Positions 1 through 8,761 of a DNA stretch of 64,000 nt are shown piece after piece. A program made the translations under genes and the position numbers. Origin of the DNA: Caballeronia jiangsuensis. GTDB taxonomy: Bacteria; Pseudomonadota; Gammaproteobacteria; Burkholderiales; Burkholderiaceae. The stretch lies in NCBI GenBank assembly GCA_000648925.1, contig JFHF01000018.1, positions 62,001 to 126,000 on the forward strand, read 5' to 3'. The notes below the pieces were generated by a model. That model saw only the letters and a list, made by a program, of their open reading frames with translations, was not told where the DNA came from and made no database searches. The stretch's first letter is position 1, and the number at the start of each line of letters is the position of its first letter.

Positions 1-73
1 GCCTGCCAGTCTTTGTACCATCTACTGCTCCAGTCGAAAGTGTTTTTGAGACATGCCGGGTATATCAGCCGTT

Positions 74-910
74 TCAGAGACGGTAGAACGCGCGGGCGTT
101 CGCGCCGAAAATCGCGGCCTGATCGGCTTTTTCGAGATGCGACGTGAGGTTTTGGGCCGTGCTGTGCCATGCAGTGTAACTGCCGTTCATATTGAGCACG
201 GGCCAGTCGCTGCCCCACATCAGACGCTCGGCCCCGAAATGTTCGAGAAGATGCGCGACGTACGGTTTCAAGGTTTCGTCGGTCCAGTTCTTCCCGGATT
301 CGGTCGCGAGGCCGGAGAGCTTGCAATGAAGTCTTTGCGGCAAGGCGGCGAGTTGCGCGATGCCATCGGCCCAGGGTTGCCAGCCTGATGCGAGACCATC
401 GCGGATCGGAGGCTTCGCGCCATGATCGACCACGACGCGCAAATTCGGATATCGCTCCACGAATTCGATCAACGAGGGCACATGCCGCGCGAAGATCAAC
501 GCATCGAACGCGAGATCGAGATCGATGAGGCGCTCGATCGCGTCCTCGCGCGGCGCGTGTGCGATCCACGTATCGTCGGGCAAGTCTTGCAGCATCGGGC
601 GCACGGCCTTGAACTTCGGCTCGCGTGCGAATTCGTCGATGAACTTCGGTGCATCGGCAGAGTCGAGCGGAACCCAGCCGACGACACCCGCGATCGATTC
701 GTCATTGCGCGCGAGGTCGAGCAGATAGCGCGTTTCGTCGAGCGTCGGCGCAGCCTGAACGACGACGGTTCGTTGAACACCGACCGCCTCGCGAAGCGGC
801 GCGAGATCGTCGGGGCCGAAGACGCGAAAGAGCGGCTTCATGTCCGGCGTGAGCCATCCATAATCGCCGCGCGACGGATCCCAGTAGTGCTGATGCGAGT
901 CGATATTCAT
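74..910 (-). CDS. Amidohydrolase-2 family lactonase, probably L-fuconolactonase
   Basis: A 278-residue protein of the amidohydrolase-2 (TIM-barrel lactonase) family. It opens with the metal-binding His-x-His signature (MNIDSHQHYW) and ends with the family motif MWGSDWPVLN. It should hydrolyse a sugar-1,4/1,5-lactone, by context the product of the aldose dehydrogenase immediately upstream. The ATG at 910 is chosen because it overlaps the upstream stop codon (translational coupling) and starts directly at the conserved HxH strand; an in-frame extension to 964 would lie inside the upstream gene. It is the last visible gene of the leftward sugar operon; further pathway genes may lie beyond the left edge. 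The L-fucose assignment is inferred from family resemblance and neighbours, and a related aldonolactone is possible. Confidence 0.8.
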   Translation of the reverse strand: MNIDSHQHYWDPSRGDYGWLTPDMKPLFRVFGPDDLAPLREAVGVQRTVVVQAAPTLDETRYLLDLARNDESIAGVVGWVPLDSADAPKFIDEFAREPKFKAVRPMLQDLPDDTWIAHAPREDAIERLIDLDLAFDALIFARHVPSLIEFVERYPNLRVVVDHGAKPPIRDGLASGWQPWADGIAQLAALPQRLHCKLSGLATESGKNWTDETLKPYVAHLLEHFGAERLMWGSDWPVLNMNGSYTAWHSTAQNLTSHLEKADQAAIFGANARAFYRL

Positions 911-1953
911 CGCGGCACCGGCGCGTTCGCGTGAAGCAGACCTTCCGCGCGCAACGCATCCCATAGCGCAGGCGGAACCGGCGTCGCGAACGATACCGCG
1001 TTTTCGCGCACTTCATCCGGCGTGCGCGCACCCATCAGCACCGTGGCCACGACTTTATGCGCATAAGGAAACTGGATGGCCGCGGTCGCCAGCGCGACGC
1101 CATGCGCACGGCATACGCGCTCCAGCTTGCCGACGCGCTCGACGATATCCTTCGGCGCATCGCCGTAATTGAACTTGAGATCGCCGTGCGCGTTGGCATC
1201 GAGGCCGCGCGCGAGAATGCCCGAATTGAACGCGCCGCCGAGCAGGATGCTCACGCCGCGCTTTTCGCATTCGGGCAGAAGATCGTCGAGCGTGTTTTGT
1301 TCGAGCAGCGTGTAGCGGCCCGCGAGCAATGCGCAGTCGATGTCGAATTCGGCCATCGCTTCCATCACGGCCGCGCCTTCGTTCACGCCGAGGCCGACCG
1401 CTTTCACGCCGCGGGACTTCTTCAACTCTTCGAGCGCGCGAAAACCGCCTTCGACGGTGAGTTGCTTCCAGTAATGCGCGTTCTTCTCGCCATGCGTGAC
1501 GCGGCCGATGTCGTGAATCAGCACGATATCGATATCGATCATGCCGAGCCGCATCTGGCTGTCTTCGAACGAGCGGATGACGCCGTCGTAGGTGTAGTCG
1601 TAGATCGCCTGGAACGGCAGCGGCGCGGCCCAGCCTTCGCTGCCGTCGTCGGGCGTCGTGCGCGGGACGAAGCGCCGGCCGACTTTCGTCGAGATGACGA
1701 AATCGCCGCGCGGATAGCGCCGCAAGGCATCGCCCAGACGATGCTCCGCCTTCGTGTGACCATAGTGCGGCGCGGTGTCGAAGCAGCGGATGCCGGCTTG
1801 CCACGCGGCATCGACAGTTGCGCGCGCCTCGTCTTCCGTCAGTTCGTGATACAGCCCGCCGAGCGGCGCGGTGCCGAGCGACAGCGCCGTGACTTCCAGC
1901 GCCGTGCGGCCGATCTTGCGCCGGCGCGAAACTGCCTGCGTGTCTCCAGTCAT
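907..1953 (-). CDS. Aldo/keto reductase, L-fucose (D-threo-aldose) 1-dehydrogenase type
   Basis: A 348-residue aldo/keto reductase of the type that oxidises L-fucose or D-threo-aldoses at C1 to the lactone with NAD(P)+. Visible family features are FDTAPHYGHTKAEHRLG (Asp and Tyr of the catalytic tetrad), STKVG (Lys), IHDIG (His) and the C-terminal cofactor loop GARTPDEVREN. It lies between the UxaA-type large subunit (24 bp away) and the lactonase (ATGA-type overlap), giving the first two steps of an oxidative sugar pathway. Oddly, a parS palindrome (1051-1068) is embedded in the coding sequence near the C-terminus, where it encodes the peptide YAHKV. Confidence 0.82.
   Translation of the reverse strand: MTGDTQAVSRRRKIGRTALEVTALSLGTAPLGGLYHELTEDEARATVDAAWQAGIRCFDTAPHYGHTKAEHRLGDALRRYPRGDFVISTKVGRRFVPRTTPDDGSEGWAAPLPFQAIYDYTYDGVIRSFEDSQMRLGMIDIDIVLIHDIGRVTHGEKNAHYWKQLTVEGGFRALEELKKSRGVKAVGLGVNEGAAVMEAMAEFDIDCALLAGRYTLLEQNTLDDLLPECEKRGVSILLGGAFNSGILARGLDANAHGDLKFNYGDAPKDIVERVGKLERVCRAHGVALATAAIQFPYAHKVVATVLMGARTPDEVRENAVSFATPVPPALWDALRAEGLLHANAPVPR
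1051..1068. repeat. parS-like palindrome 1 (inside the AKR gene)
   Basis: GACTTTATGCGCATAAGG, sharing the invariant GACTTTATGCGCATAA with five other sites in this window. It lies about 10.4 kb left of parA inside coding sequence, so the protein carries YAHKV at this point. It is probably an outlying ParB-loading site. Confidence 0.7.
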
Positions 1954-1977
1954 GTGTGCGACCCTCAGTCGATACGT

Positions 1978-3270
1978 TCAGTTTGAAACGATCTCCACGG
2001 TGCGAGACGCCACAGTAACGCGTCCCGCGCCGCCGGGCAAACACGCCGGGCCGACCGGTTCGAAGGTTTTGTAAGTCAGGATGAATTCCTGATGCCCGAG
2101 CGCCTCCGACTTCGATGCCGCGCCCGCCGCCACCGCGACCGTGACATCGAAGACTTCGCGCCCGACTTCGTCGAGCGTCGCGCGGCCTTCGAGGATGCGG
2201 CCGGCGTCGACGTCCATGTCGCCGGACAGATTGCGATACGTCGATGGATTCGCGCACACCTTGATGACCGGCGATATCGCCGAGCCGACCACCGAGCCGC
2301 GCCCCGTCGTGAAGAGAATCACGTGACAGCCGCACGCGATCAGTTCGCCGATCTCCGCGTTGTCGCTGATATTGGGAAAGCCGAAGCGCGGTTCGCCGTC
2401 GGGGACGACATCGAGCAGATAGAGCCCGCCCGTCGGCGGCACATCGCCCGGCTTGATGATGCCGACAATCGGCGACGCGCCGCTCTTCGAATACGCGCCG
2501 AGCGATTTCTCTTCCTGCGTCGTCAGCCCGCCGTCCGCGTTGCCGACGGAGAACGAGCCGTGGCCCATCGTCGTGTAATAGCGCGCGGCCTTCTGCACGC
2601 ATTCGACGATCGCGTCGCCGAGTTCGGGCCGCGCCGCGCGACGCTTCATATGGAATTCGCAGCCGACGAGCTCGCCCGTTTCCTCGAAAACGCACGACGC
2701 GCCCGCATCGATGAACGCATCGAATGCGCGGCCCACCGCCGGATTCGCCGTGATGCCGCTCGTGCCGTCCGAGCCGCCGCAAATCGTGCCGACGATCAGT
2801 TCGTCGAGCGCCATCGGCACCTTCTGTTGCGCCGCGAGCGTCGCGCGCGCCTTGCGCACCCAGTCGAGTCCGTTCTGGATCGTGCTGCGCGTGCCGCCTT
2901 TTTCCTGGATCGTCAGCACGGCGGCGGGCCGCCCGCTCGCGCGCACGGCATCGACGAGATAGTGCTTGTTCATGCTCTCGCAACCGAGCGACACGAACAG
3001 CACCGCGCCGACATTCGGATGCGTGCAGATGCGCTCCAGCATTTTTTCGGCGTAGCTGTTCGGGTAGCAGCCCGGAAAGCCGATCAGATGCACGGGCGAT
3101 TCGGCTTGCGGATCGAAGGAATCGAAATCATCGAACGATGGCCGGAAGTGCGTGACGATCTCGCGCGCGACGTGATGCGCGCATTCGACGAGATACGCCA
3201 CCGCGACGACATTGCGGATGCCCTTCCTGCCATCCGCGCGGAGATAGCCTTGCAGTGCGGGACTGTTCAT
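1978..3270 (-). CDS. UxaA-family sugar-acid dehydratase, large (C-terminal) subunit
   Basis: A 430-residue protein corresponding to the C-terminal catalytic part of the altronate/galactarate dehydratase (UxaA) family. It begins with the typical LQGYLRADGRKGIRNVVAV and has conserved stretches GCYPNSYAEKML, VSLGCESMN, GTICGGSDGTSGITANPAVG and LFTTGRGSVVGSAISPV. The small SAF-domain subunit is encoded separately just upstream (9-bp gap), so this is a two-gene version of an enzyme that is a single chain in E. coli. In this operon it most likely dehydrates the aldonate made by the dehydrogenase and lactonase to a 2-keto-3-deoxy acid. The exact substrate cannot be read from the sequence. Confidence 0.82.
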   Translation of the reverse strand: MNSPALQGYLRADGRKGIRNVVAVAYLVECAHHVAREIVTHFRPSFDDFDSFDPQAESPVHLIGFPGCYPNSYAEKMLERICTHPNVGAVLFVSLGCESMNKHYLVDAVRASGRPAAVLTIQEKGGTRSTIQNGLDWVRKARATLAAQQKVPMALDELIVGTICGGSDGTSGITANPAVGRAFDAFIDAGASCVFEETGELVGCEFHMKRRAARPELGDAIVECVQKAARYYTTMGHGSFSVGNADGGLTTQEEKSLGAYSKSGASPIVGIIKPGDVPPTGGLYLLDVVPDGEPRFGFPNISDNAEIGELIACGCHVILFTTGRGSVVGSAISPVIKVCANPSTYRNLSGDMDVDAGRILEGRATLDEVGREVFDVTVAVAAGAASKSEALGHQEFILTYKTFEPVGPACLPGGAGRVTVASRTVEIVSN

Positions 3271-3279
3271 GAGTGTTCT

Positions 3280-3597
3280 TCAGTGCTGTACGTAAGCGTG
3301 CCCGGCGTCGTGCGTATATGTCGGGATGTAGTCGCTTTCCAGATTGTGCGTATGCAGATGCTCGCCGCACGCGACATCGGCATTCACGTGGCCGATGATC
3401 GCGCCGTAGCGCAGCACCTTCTCGTCCTTCGACAACGCCCGCCGCGCGAGCTTGTGCGCGAGTTCGATGGTCGTCGCGAGCGTGACGGACTCGCCTTCGA
3501 TCATCAGCGTTTCGCCCGCCGGCAAGCGCGCGCCGGCGATCAGGCAGTTGTCTTCCGGACTCAGCAGAATGAGGCGCGGGTCGGTGGTTTTTTGCAT
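3280..3597 (-). CDS. UxaA-family dehydratase, small SAF-domain subunit
   Basis: A 105-residue SAF-domain protein equivalent to the N-terminal domain of altronate dehydratase (ILLSPEDNCLIAGARLPAGE, then KDEKVLRYGAIIGHVNADVACGEHLHTHNLESD). The His-rich stretch GEHLHTHNLES is the expected metal-binding face. The start is set at the ATG at 3597: it gives a normal-length domain, and the longer in-frame reading runs through the permease gene. It lies 9 bp before the large subunit and 11 bp after the permease, in the same operon. Confidence 0.8.
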   Translation of the reverse strand: MQKTTDPRLILLSPEDNCLIAGARLPAGETLMIEGESVTLATTIELAHKLARRALSKDEKVLRYGAIIGHVNADVACGEHLHTHNLESDYIPTYTHDAGHAYVQH

Positions 3598-3608
3598 CGT
3601 CGATATCG

Positions 3609-4631
3609 TCAGTTTTGCGCTTCGCCGCCCGCGATTCGCGCGACCATCAGCGAGCCGAGGATGATCGCGCCGTAGATCGCCTGAATCCAGAACGACGGAA
3701 CTTGCGCAAGTGTCAGGAGGTTTTGCACGACGCCCAGCAGCAAAACGCCTGACAGTGCGCCGAGCATCGTGCCCTTGCCGCCATCGAGCGAAATGCCGCC
3801 GATGACCGCCGCGGCGAACACCGTGAAGATCATGCCGTTGCCCTGATTCGCGTTGATCGCGCCGACATAGCCCGTGACGACCAGCCCGCCGATCGACGCG
3901 AGCACGCTGCCCAGAACGAACACGCCCCACGTGATGCGCTCGACGCGAATGCCCGCCGCGCGCGCCGCTTCCGGATTGCCGCCGATGGCGTAGAGCGCGC
4001 GCCCGAGGCGGTGGTAGCGCAGCATGAACGCGGCGGCCGCGAACGCCGCCGCCGCGAGCCACACGGAAACGGGCAGGCCGAGGACGAGCGTCGTCGCGAG
4101 CGTGAAGAACGACGGCGGCATGTCGAACAGCGTGCCGCCCTTCGTCGCGCCGACGAGCATCCCGCGCAACACGATCAGCATCGCGAGCGTGACGATGAAC
4201 GCGTTCAGGCGCAGCCGCACGACCAGAAAGCCGTTGACGAAGCCGATCAGCGCGCCGACCACCACGATCGCCGCGAGACCGGCGGCCGCCGGCCATTCGA
4301 GTCCGAAACCCGCCGACGCCGCGGGCATCACGAGCATCGCGCCGACGGCGGGCGCGATGCCGACCGTCGATTCGAGCGACAAATCGAACTTGCCCGTCAG
4401 CACGATCAGCGATTCGGCGAGCACGACGAGCGCGAGCGCCGCCGACGCGCCGAGAATGCTGATCAGATTCGCCTGCGTCAGAAAGCTCGGGCTGACGAAC
4501 GCGCCGATCGCGAGCAGCAGCGCAAGCGCGGGCAAGAGCGCGAGATCGCGAAAGCGCGCGAGCTCGATGCGCGGACGCTGGCGCTGCATCGGCAGGCCGG
4601 CCATCGCGGAACTGGAAACGTCATGCTTCAT
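3609..4631 (-). CDS. Sugar ABC transporter permease (RbsC family)
   Basis: A 340-residue inner-membrane permease of the ribose/carbohydrate (CUT2) ABC class. It has about eight to ten hydrophobic segments and the diagnostic loop GGNPEAARAAGIRVERI, in which the EAA-like region contacts the ATPase. It pairs with the ATPase upstream, whose last 11 nt overlap this start, and the periplasmic binding protein, to import the sugar consumed by the downstream enzymes. Confidence 0.88.
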   Translation of the reverse strand: MKHDVSSSAMAGLPMQRQRPRIELARFRDLALLPALALLLAIGAFVSPSFLTQANLISILGASAALALVVLAESLIVLTGKFDLSLESTVGIAPAVGAMLVMPAASAGFGLEWPAAAGLAAIVVVGALIGFVNGFLVVRLRLNAFIVTLAMLIVLRGMLVGATKGGTLFDMPPSFFTLATTLVLGLPVSVWLAAAAFAAAAFMLRYHRLGRALYAIGGNPEAARAAGIRVERITWGVFVLGSVLASIGGLVVTGYVGAINANQGNGMIFTVFAAAVIGGISLDGGKGTMLGALSGVLLLGVVQNLLTLAQVPSFWIQAIYGAIILGSLMVARIAGGEAQN

Positions 4632-6126
4632 GGAGACTCACTCCTTCGACGGATGCGATGAGTTCATGGTCCTGCCAACCGGCAGGGAATTCGGCGGCGA
4701 TCGCGCCACGGAACATCACGAGGACGCGGTCGCAGGTGCGCAGGTCGTCGAGTTCGCCGGAGACGACGAGCACCGCCTTGCCTTCCTCGCGCACCCGTTC
4801 GACGACGCCGAGCAGCGCTTCCTTCGATTTCACGTCGACGCCCGCGGTCGGATCGATGAGCACGAGCACGTTCGGATCGGTCGCGAGCGCGCGCGCCATC
4901 ACCACTTTTTGCTGATTGCCGCCCGACAGGCCCGCCACGACATGCTCCGGCCCTTGCGTCTTGATGCCGAGCGCCGCGATCATGCGGCGCCCGAAGGCGT
5001 TCTTCTTCGCCGGCGACGCGATGCCGAAGCGCCCGAGCGTGCGCGCGATCGTCATCGACGCGTTCTCCGCGACGGACTGCGTGAGCACGAGTCCTTCGCG
5101 ATGCCGGTCCTTCGGCACGCAACCGACGCCGCTCGCCAATGCGCCGGGCACGTCGCCGGGCGTGAGCGTGCGGCCGTCGACCGCAATCGTGCCGCTGCGT
5201 TGCGCCTTCAATCCCGCGATGGCTTCCGCGACGCTCGTGCGACCGCTCGTCGTCGCGCCCGTCAGGCCGATGACTTCGCCGCGCCGCACGTCGAAGCTGA
5301 CGTCGTCGTAGTCGCCGCCCGAGAGCGCGGACACGGAAAGCGCGATCGATGCATCGGCGGGCAAAGGCGCGCGCGTCGCAGCATCGGTGACGGCGAGACC
5401 GCCTTTTTCGCCCGTCATCGCTTCGATCAGCTTGTCGCGCGGCAACGCCGAAACCGGCGCGCTGACGATATGCCGCGCATCGCGCAGCACGGTCACCGCC
5501 TGACAGATTTCGTACACCTCCTGCAAGTGATGGGAGATGAACAGGAAAGTGACACCTTCTGTCTGCAACTCTTCGATACGCCTGAAGAGACGCTTGATCT
5601 CGTCGCCGTCCAACTGTGCAGTCGGCTCGTCGAGGATGATGAAGCGCGCGCCATACGACAGCGCCCGCGCGATCTCGACCAACTGCCGCGCCTCGACGGT
5701 CAGATCGCCGGCGCGCGCGTCCTCGCGCACATCGATCTTCCAGTGATCGAGCAAGGCGCGAGCATCGCGGCGCATCGTGCGCCAGTCGATCACGCCGCCG
5801 CGCCGATGCTGCCGGTTGATGAACAGGTTCTCGGCGACCGACAACTCGCGGATGATCGTCGAATGCTGATAGACGCACGCGACGCGCTCGCGCCATGCAT
5901 CGCGATCCGCGAGCGGCGGCGCGGGCTCGCCGCCGAAGCGGATCTCGCCGGCGTCGGGACGGCGCAAGCCGGTGATCATCGAGACGAGCGTCGACTTGCC
6001 CGCGCCGTTGCGCCCGACGAGCGCGTGCGACTCGCCGGGCAGAACGCGCATCGTGACGTCCGACAGCGCCGCCGTCGAACCGTAGCGCTTGGTCAGCCCG
6101 AGCGCTTCCACCACGGGCGCGCTCAT
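4621..6126 (-). CDS. Sugar ABC transporter ATP-binding protein (RbsA family, two NBDs)
   Basis: A 501-residue double nucleotide-binding-domain ATPase of the CUT2 class. NBD1 has an intact Walker A (GRNGAGKST) and Walker B (IILDEPTAQLD). NBD2 has a degenerate Walker A (GATTSGRTS, no Lys), an intact signature LSGGNQQK, and a Walker B reading VLVLIDPTAGVD, where the usual DEP is altered. Asymmetry between the two NBDs is normal in RbsA-like proteins, but the NBD2 Walker B change is notable. Its start overlaps the stop of the binding-protein gene (ATGA). Confidence 0.88.
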   Translation of the reverse strand: MSAPVVEALGLTKRYGSTAALSDVTMRVLPGESHALVGRNGAGKSTLVSMITGLRRPDAGEIRFGGEPAPPLADRDAWRERVACVYQHSTIIRELSVAENLFINRQHRRGGVIDWRTMRRDARALLDHWKIDVREDARAGDLTVEARQLVEIARALSYGARFIILDEPTAQLDGDEIKRLFRRIEELQTEGVTFLFISHHLQEVYEICQAVTVLRDARHIVSAPVSALPRDKLIEAMTGEKGGLAVTDAATRAPLPADASIALSVSALSGGDYDDVSFDVRRGEVIGLTGATTSGRTSVAEAIAGLKAQRSGTIAVDGRTLTPGDVPGALASGVGCVPKDRHREGLVLTQSVAENASMTIARTLGRFGIASPAKKNAFGRRMIAALGIKTQGPEHVVAGLSGGNQQKVVMARALATDPNVLVLIDPTAGVDVKSKEALLGVVERVREEGKAVLVVSGELDDLRTCDRVLVMFRGAIAAEFPAGWQDHELIASVEGVSLHEA

Positions 6127-7124
6127 TTGATGTTGTTGCCCCAGAGGGACTTGTCGTCGACGTTGGCTTTCGTCACGAGCGGCGCGGGCAACTGGTCTTC
6201 CAGAATGCCGGGCGCGCGCTGGACGATCGTGCTGCCGTGATCCGTCGGGCCGGGCTTGAAGGTCTGTCCGGCGAGCGCCGCCTTGATATAGAAGAGGCCG
6301 TACTTCGCGTACAGATCGGCGGGCTGCGAGATGGTCGCGTCGATTTCGCCGCGGCGGATCGCATCGTATTCCTGCGGGATGCCGTCATTGCTCACGATCA
6401 CGATGTGCTTCGGATCGCCCGCCTTGACGAGCAGTTGCTTGCGCCGCAGCGTCTGGAGCGTCGGCGACAAATAGACGCCGCCCGCCTGCATGTAGATCGC
6501 CTTCACATCGGGATTCGCCGTCAGCAGGCTGTCGAGCGCGGTCGCGGCGGCGTCGCCCTTCCATGCGGCCGGGATTTCCAGAAGGCTCAGCGACGGATAT
6601 TTCTTCAGGCACTCGCGAAACGCCTCGGACCGGTCGCGGCCGTTCACCGACGCCAGATCGCCCATGATCTGCACGACCTTGCCCGACTTCACGTGCTCGC
6701 CGATGTACTCGCACGACTTCGAACCGTAGGCGCGGTTGTCCGCGCGCACGACCATCGCGACCTTGCCCTGCGTGGGCGCGACGTCCACCGCGACGACCGG
6801 CACGCTCTTCGCCGACGATGCATCGAGCGCCCGGCTGATCGCCGCCGAATCCAGCGGCCCGACGACGATGCCCTTCGCGCCGAGGTTCAGCAGGCTGTTC
6901 ATGTCGGTGATCTGCTGCGCGGGGTCGCCGTTCGAATTGACGGGCGCGAGGATGTCGAGGCCCATCTCCTTCGCGTATTTCGGCAAATAGTTGTTGTACG
7001 ACTGCCAGAACGGCGATGTCAGCAGCGGCAGGCCGAGGCCGACTTTGCCGCTCTCGGCTGCGTGCGCCAAGCCGATGGTGCCGATCGCGGCGATGGCGAC
7101 GGCGAGTGTCTTCGTGAATCTCAT
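6123..7124 (-). CDS. Periplasmic sugar-binding protein of the ABC transporter
   Basis: A 333-residue type I periplasmic binding protein (RbsB/peripla_BP_4 fold) with a Sec signal peptide (MRFTKTLAVAIAAIGTIGLAHA). Conserved features are PLLTSPFWQSYNNYLPKYAKEMG at the start of the mature protein and GIVVGPLDSAAISRALDASSAKSVPVVAVDV. The ATG at 7124 is preceded by AGGAGAC and starts directly at the signal peptide; the upstream in-frame extension is not supported. First gene of the leftward operon, so the promoter lies between 7125 and the IclR gene. Confidence 0.87.
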   Translation of the reverse strand: MRFTKTLAVAIAAIGTIGLAHAAESGKVGLGLPLLTSPFWQSYNNYLPKYAKEMGLDILAPVNSNGDPAQQITDMNSLLNLGAKGIVVGPLDSAAISRALDASSAKSVPVVAVDVAPTQGKVAMVVRADNRAYGSKSCEYIGEHVKSGKVVQIMGDLASVNGRDRSEAFRECLKKYPSLSLLEIPAAWKGDAAATALDSLLTANPDVKAIYMQAGGVYLSPTLQTLRRKQLLVKAGDPKHIVIVSNDGIPQEYDAIRRGEIDATISQPADLYAKYGLFYIKAALAGQTFKPGPTDHGSTIVQRAPGILEDQLPAPLVTKANVDDKSLWGNNIK

Positions 7125-7204
7125 GCGTTTGTCTCCTGATGTGTGCGGTTCTTCGTGACTGCGACGTGGGGCTTCGGGAAACTGCCGGTGCATCTATTCA
7201 TCAG

Positions 7205-7219
7205 TGAACGTATTATTCA
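7205..7219. promoter_or_regulatory. Possible IclR operator in the divergent intergenic region
   Basis: TGAA-N7-TTCA inverted repeat (TGAACGTATTATTCA), adjoining TTCA-TCAG-TGAA at 7197-7208. It lies between the leftward sugar operon and the rightward IclR gene. The short arms make this a weak call. Confidence 0.35.
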
Positions 7220-7323
7220 TATACGCACAAACCGAAGTCAAGGACGACGCGCGGCGAAACCGGTCGGTAATTTCCCTAGCCGGTTTTCGTCGACTGACAG
7301 AAGGCTTAAACTCGCGCGAATTC

Positions 7324-8121
7324 ATGAACCGACCCGGACTGCCCATGGACGTGGAAGACAACGACGCCGACCGCTATCGCGCGCCCGCCCTCGACAAGGG
7401 GCTCGATATCCTCGAATTGCTCTCGGAGCAGAAGTCGGGACTCACGCGTGCGGAAATCACGAAGATGCTCGGGCGCAATGCGAGCGAGATGTATCGGATG
7501 CTGGAGCGGCTCGTCGCGCGGCAGTACGTCGTGCGCTCGCCCGAAGGCGATCGCTATTCGCTGAGCCTCAAGCTCTATGCACTCGCGCATCGTCATCCGC
7601 CGATGAACCGGCTGATTGCCGAAGCGTTGCCCGTGATGCAGCGTTTCGCCGATGCGGCGGAGCAGTCGGTGCATCTCGCCGTCTACGATCGCGGCAATCT
7701 TCTCGTCATCGCGCAGGTGGATGGCCCCGGCACGTGGGGCATTTCGGTGCGGCTCGGCTCGCGCGTCGGCCTGATCGACACCGGCTCGGGCCGCGTGATG
7801 CTCGCGTTCCAGACCGAAGAGCAGCGCGAACACATGCTTGCGGAGCACACCAAGGTCAAAGGCGAGCTTGCGCTGGATCGCGAAGTGCTCGACGCCGATT
7901 ACCAGCGGATTTGCGAACTCGGCTATTCGAAGAAGGAAAGTCAGCAGACCTTCGGCGTGACGGACGTGACATTTCCGCTGCTCGGGCCATCGGGCCAGGC
8001 GATCGCCGCCCTCACCTGCCCGTATATGCGACGTATCGATGAATACGTGGCGCCGTCGATCGACGACGTCACGGCATTGCTGAGAGAGTCCGCGGCATCG
8101 CTTTCGATGATGCACGACTGA
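7324..8121 (+). CDS. IclR-family transcriptional regulator of the sugar operon
   Basis: A 265-residue IclR regulator: an N-terminal winged helix (ALDKGLDILELLSEQKSGLTRAEITKMLGRNASEMYRMLERL) followed by the GAF-like effector domain. It is divergent from the sugar ABC/dehydrogenase operon and is the likely regulator of it. I chose the ATG at 7324 because it gives the usual IclR length; the ATG at 7345 is an alternative, and upstream in-frame codons to 7204 would run into the promoter region. The Shine-Dalgarno signal is weak at either start. Confidence 0.82.
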   Translation: MNRPGLPMDVEDNDADRYRAPALDKGLDILELLSEQKSGLTRAEITKMLGRNASEMYRMLERLVARQYVVRSPEGDRYSLSLKLYALAHRHPPMNRLIAEALPVMQRFADAAEQSVHLAVYDRGNLLVIAQVDGPGTWGISVRLGSRVGLIDTGSGRVMLAFQTEEQREHMLAEHTKVKGELALDREVLDADYQRICELGYSKKESQQTFGVTDVTFPLLGPSGQAIAALTCPYMRRIDEYVAPSIDDVTALLRESAASLSMMHD

Positions 8122-8215
8122 ACGGCGCGGGCGTCGCGCGTTAGAATGGCGGCCCTCTCAAAAAGTCGGCGCGCTGCGTTCCGCGTGCCGACGTATTCAA
8201 TTCGACGCATTCCCG

Positions 8216-8761
8216 ATGGCGAAACTCCTTTCCGATTCCGAATTCCTCCGATTCACCGAACTTCAGCAAAAGCAGGCGAACTTCACGATCTCGTCCGACG
8301 AAGCCGATGAGCTGCGCGAGATCGTCGCGCGTGCGCAGAAGACGCGCGACGATCGCGCGGCCGCGATGCACGCGATCGAAACGTATATCGCGCAATTCGA
8401 CATCACGCCCGACGAGCTTTTTTCGGCCGAGCAGATCGGCGATGCGGCGCGCACTTTCGGCCTGATTCCCGCCGCGAAGAAGGAGCGCACGCTGCCACCG
8501 CAACTGACGCACAACGGCAAGCCGTATCAGTGGACGTCGCGCGCATTGCCCGACGACATCCGCGTGCCGCTCTTCGACGCGTTCACGTCGGGTCAATCGG
8601 TCAAGCCGTTCATCGCGACATTGAAGGACACGTCGCGTTGCGCATTGACGATCGCGCGGCTCGAAAAGGAAACGGGAAGTACGTACGCCGAAGTATTGCT
8701 CGACGAGCTTTCGCTGTCGCGCGCTCAGATCGACGAAGCGCTGACCAGGCTCGCTGCCTAA
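8216..8761 (+). CDS. Conserved hypothetical protein
   Basis: A 181-residue soluble, charged protein that I do not recognise. The first third is helix-rich with heptad-like character (FLRFTELQQKQANFTIS, then DELREIVARAQKTRDD). The middle has a short basic, aromatic stretch (NGKPYQWTSRALPDD) with only faint resemblance to the DNA-contacting loop of H-NS-like proteins, and the C-terminal third is helical again. No signal peptide or membrane segment. It converges with the acyl-CoA synthetase-like gene, overlapping it by 4 nt. Confidence 0.7.
   Translation: MAKLLSDSEFLRFTELQQKQANFTISSDEADELREIVARAQKTRDDRAAAMHAIETYIAQFDITPDELFSAEQIGDAARTFGLIPAAKKERTLPPQLTHNGKPYQWTSRALPDDIRVPLFDAFTSGQSVKPFIATLKDTSRCALTIARLEKETGSTYAEVLLDELSLSRAQIDEALTRLAA

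Noticed and set aside
1..73. Sequence at the left edge
   Set aside because: No start, stop, terminator or gene end could be supported in these 73 bases.
2092..3675. Long open frame opposite the UxaA-type genes
   Set aside because: It is a GC-driven antisense shadow: Arg/Ala/His-rich with no domain, while the minus strand has clear family motifs. The same holds for other long antisense frames, for example around 4.0-6.2 kb, 27.9-29.5 kb, 29.4-31.4 kb, 40.9-42.4 kb and 56.7-59.4 kb.
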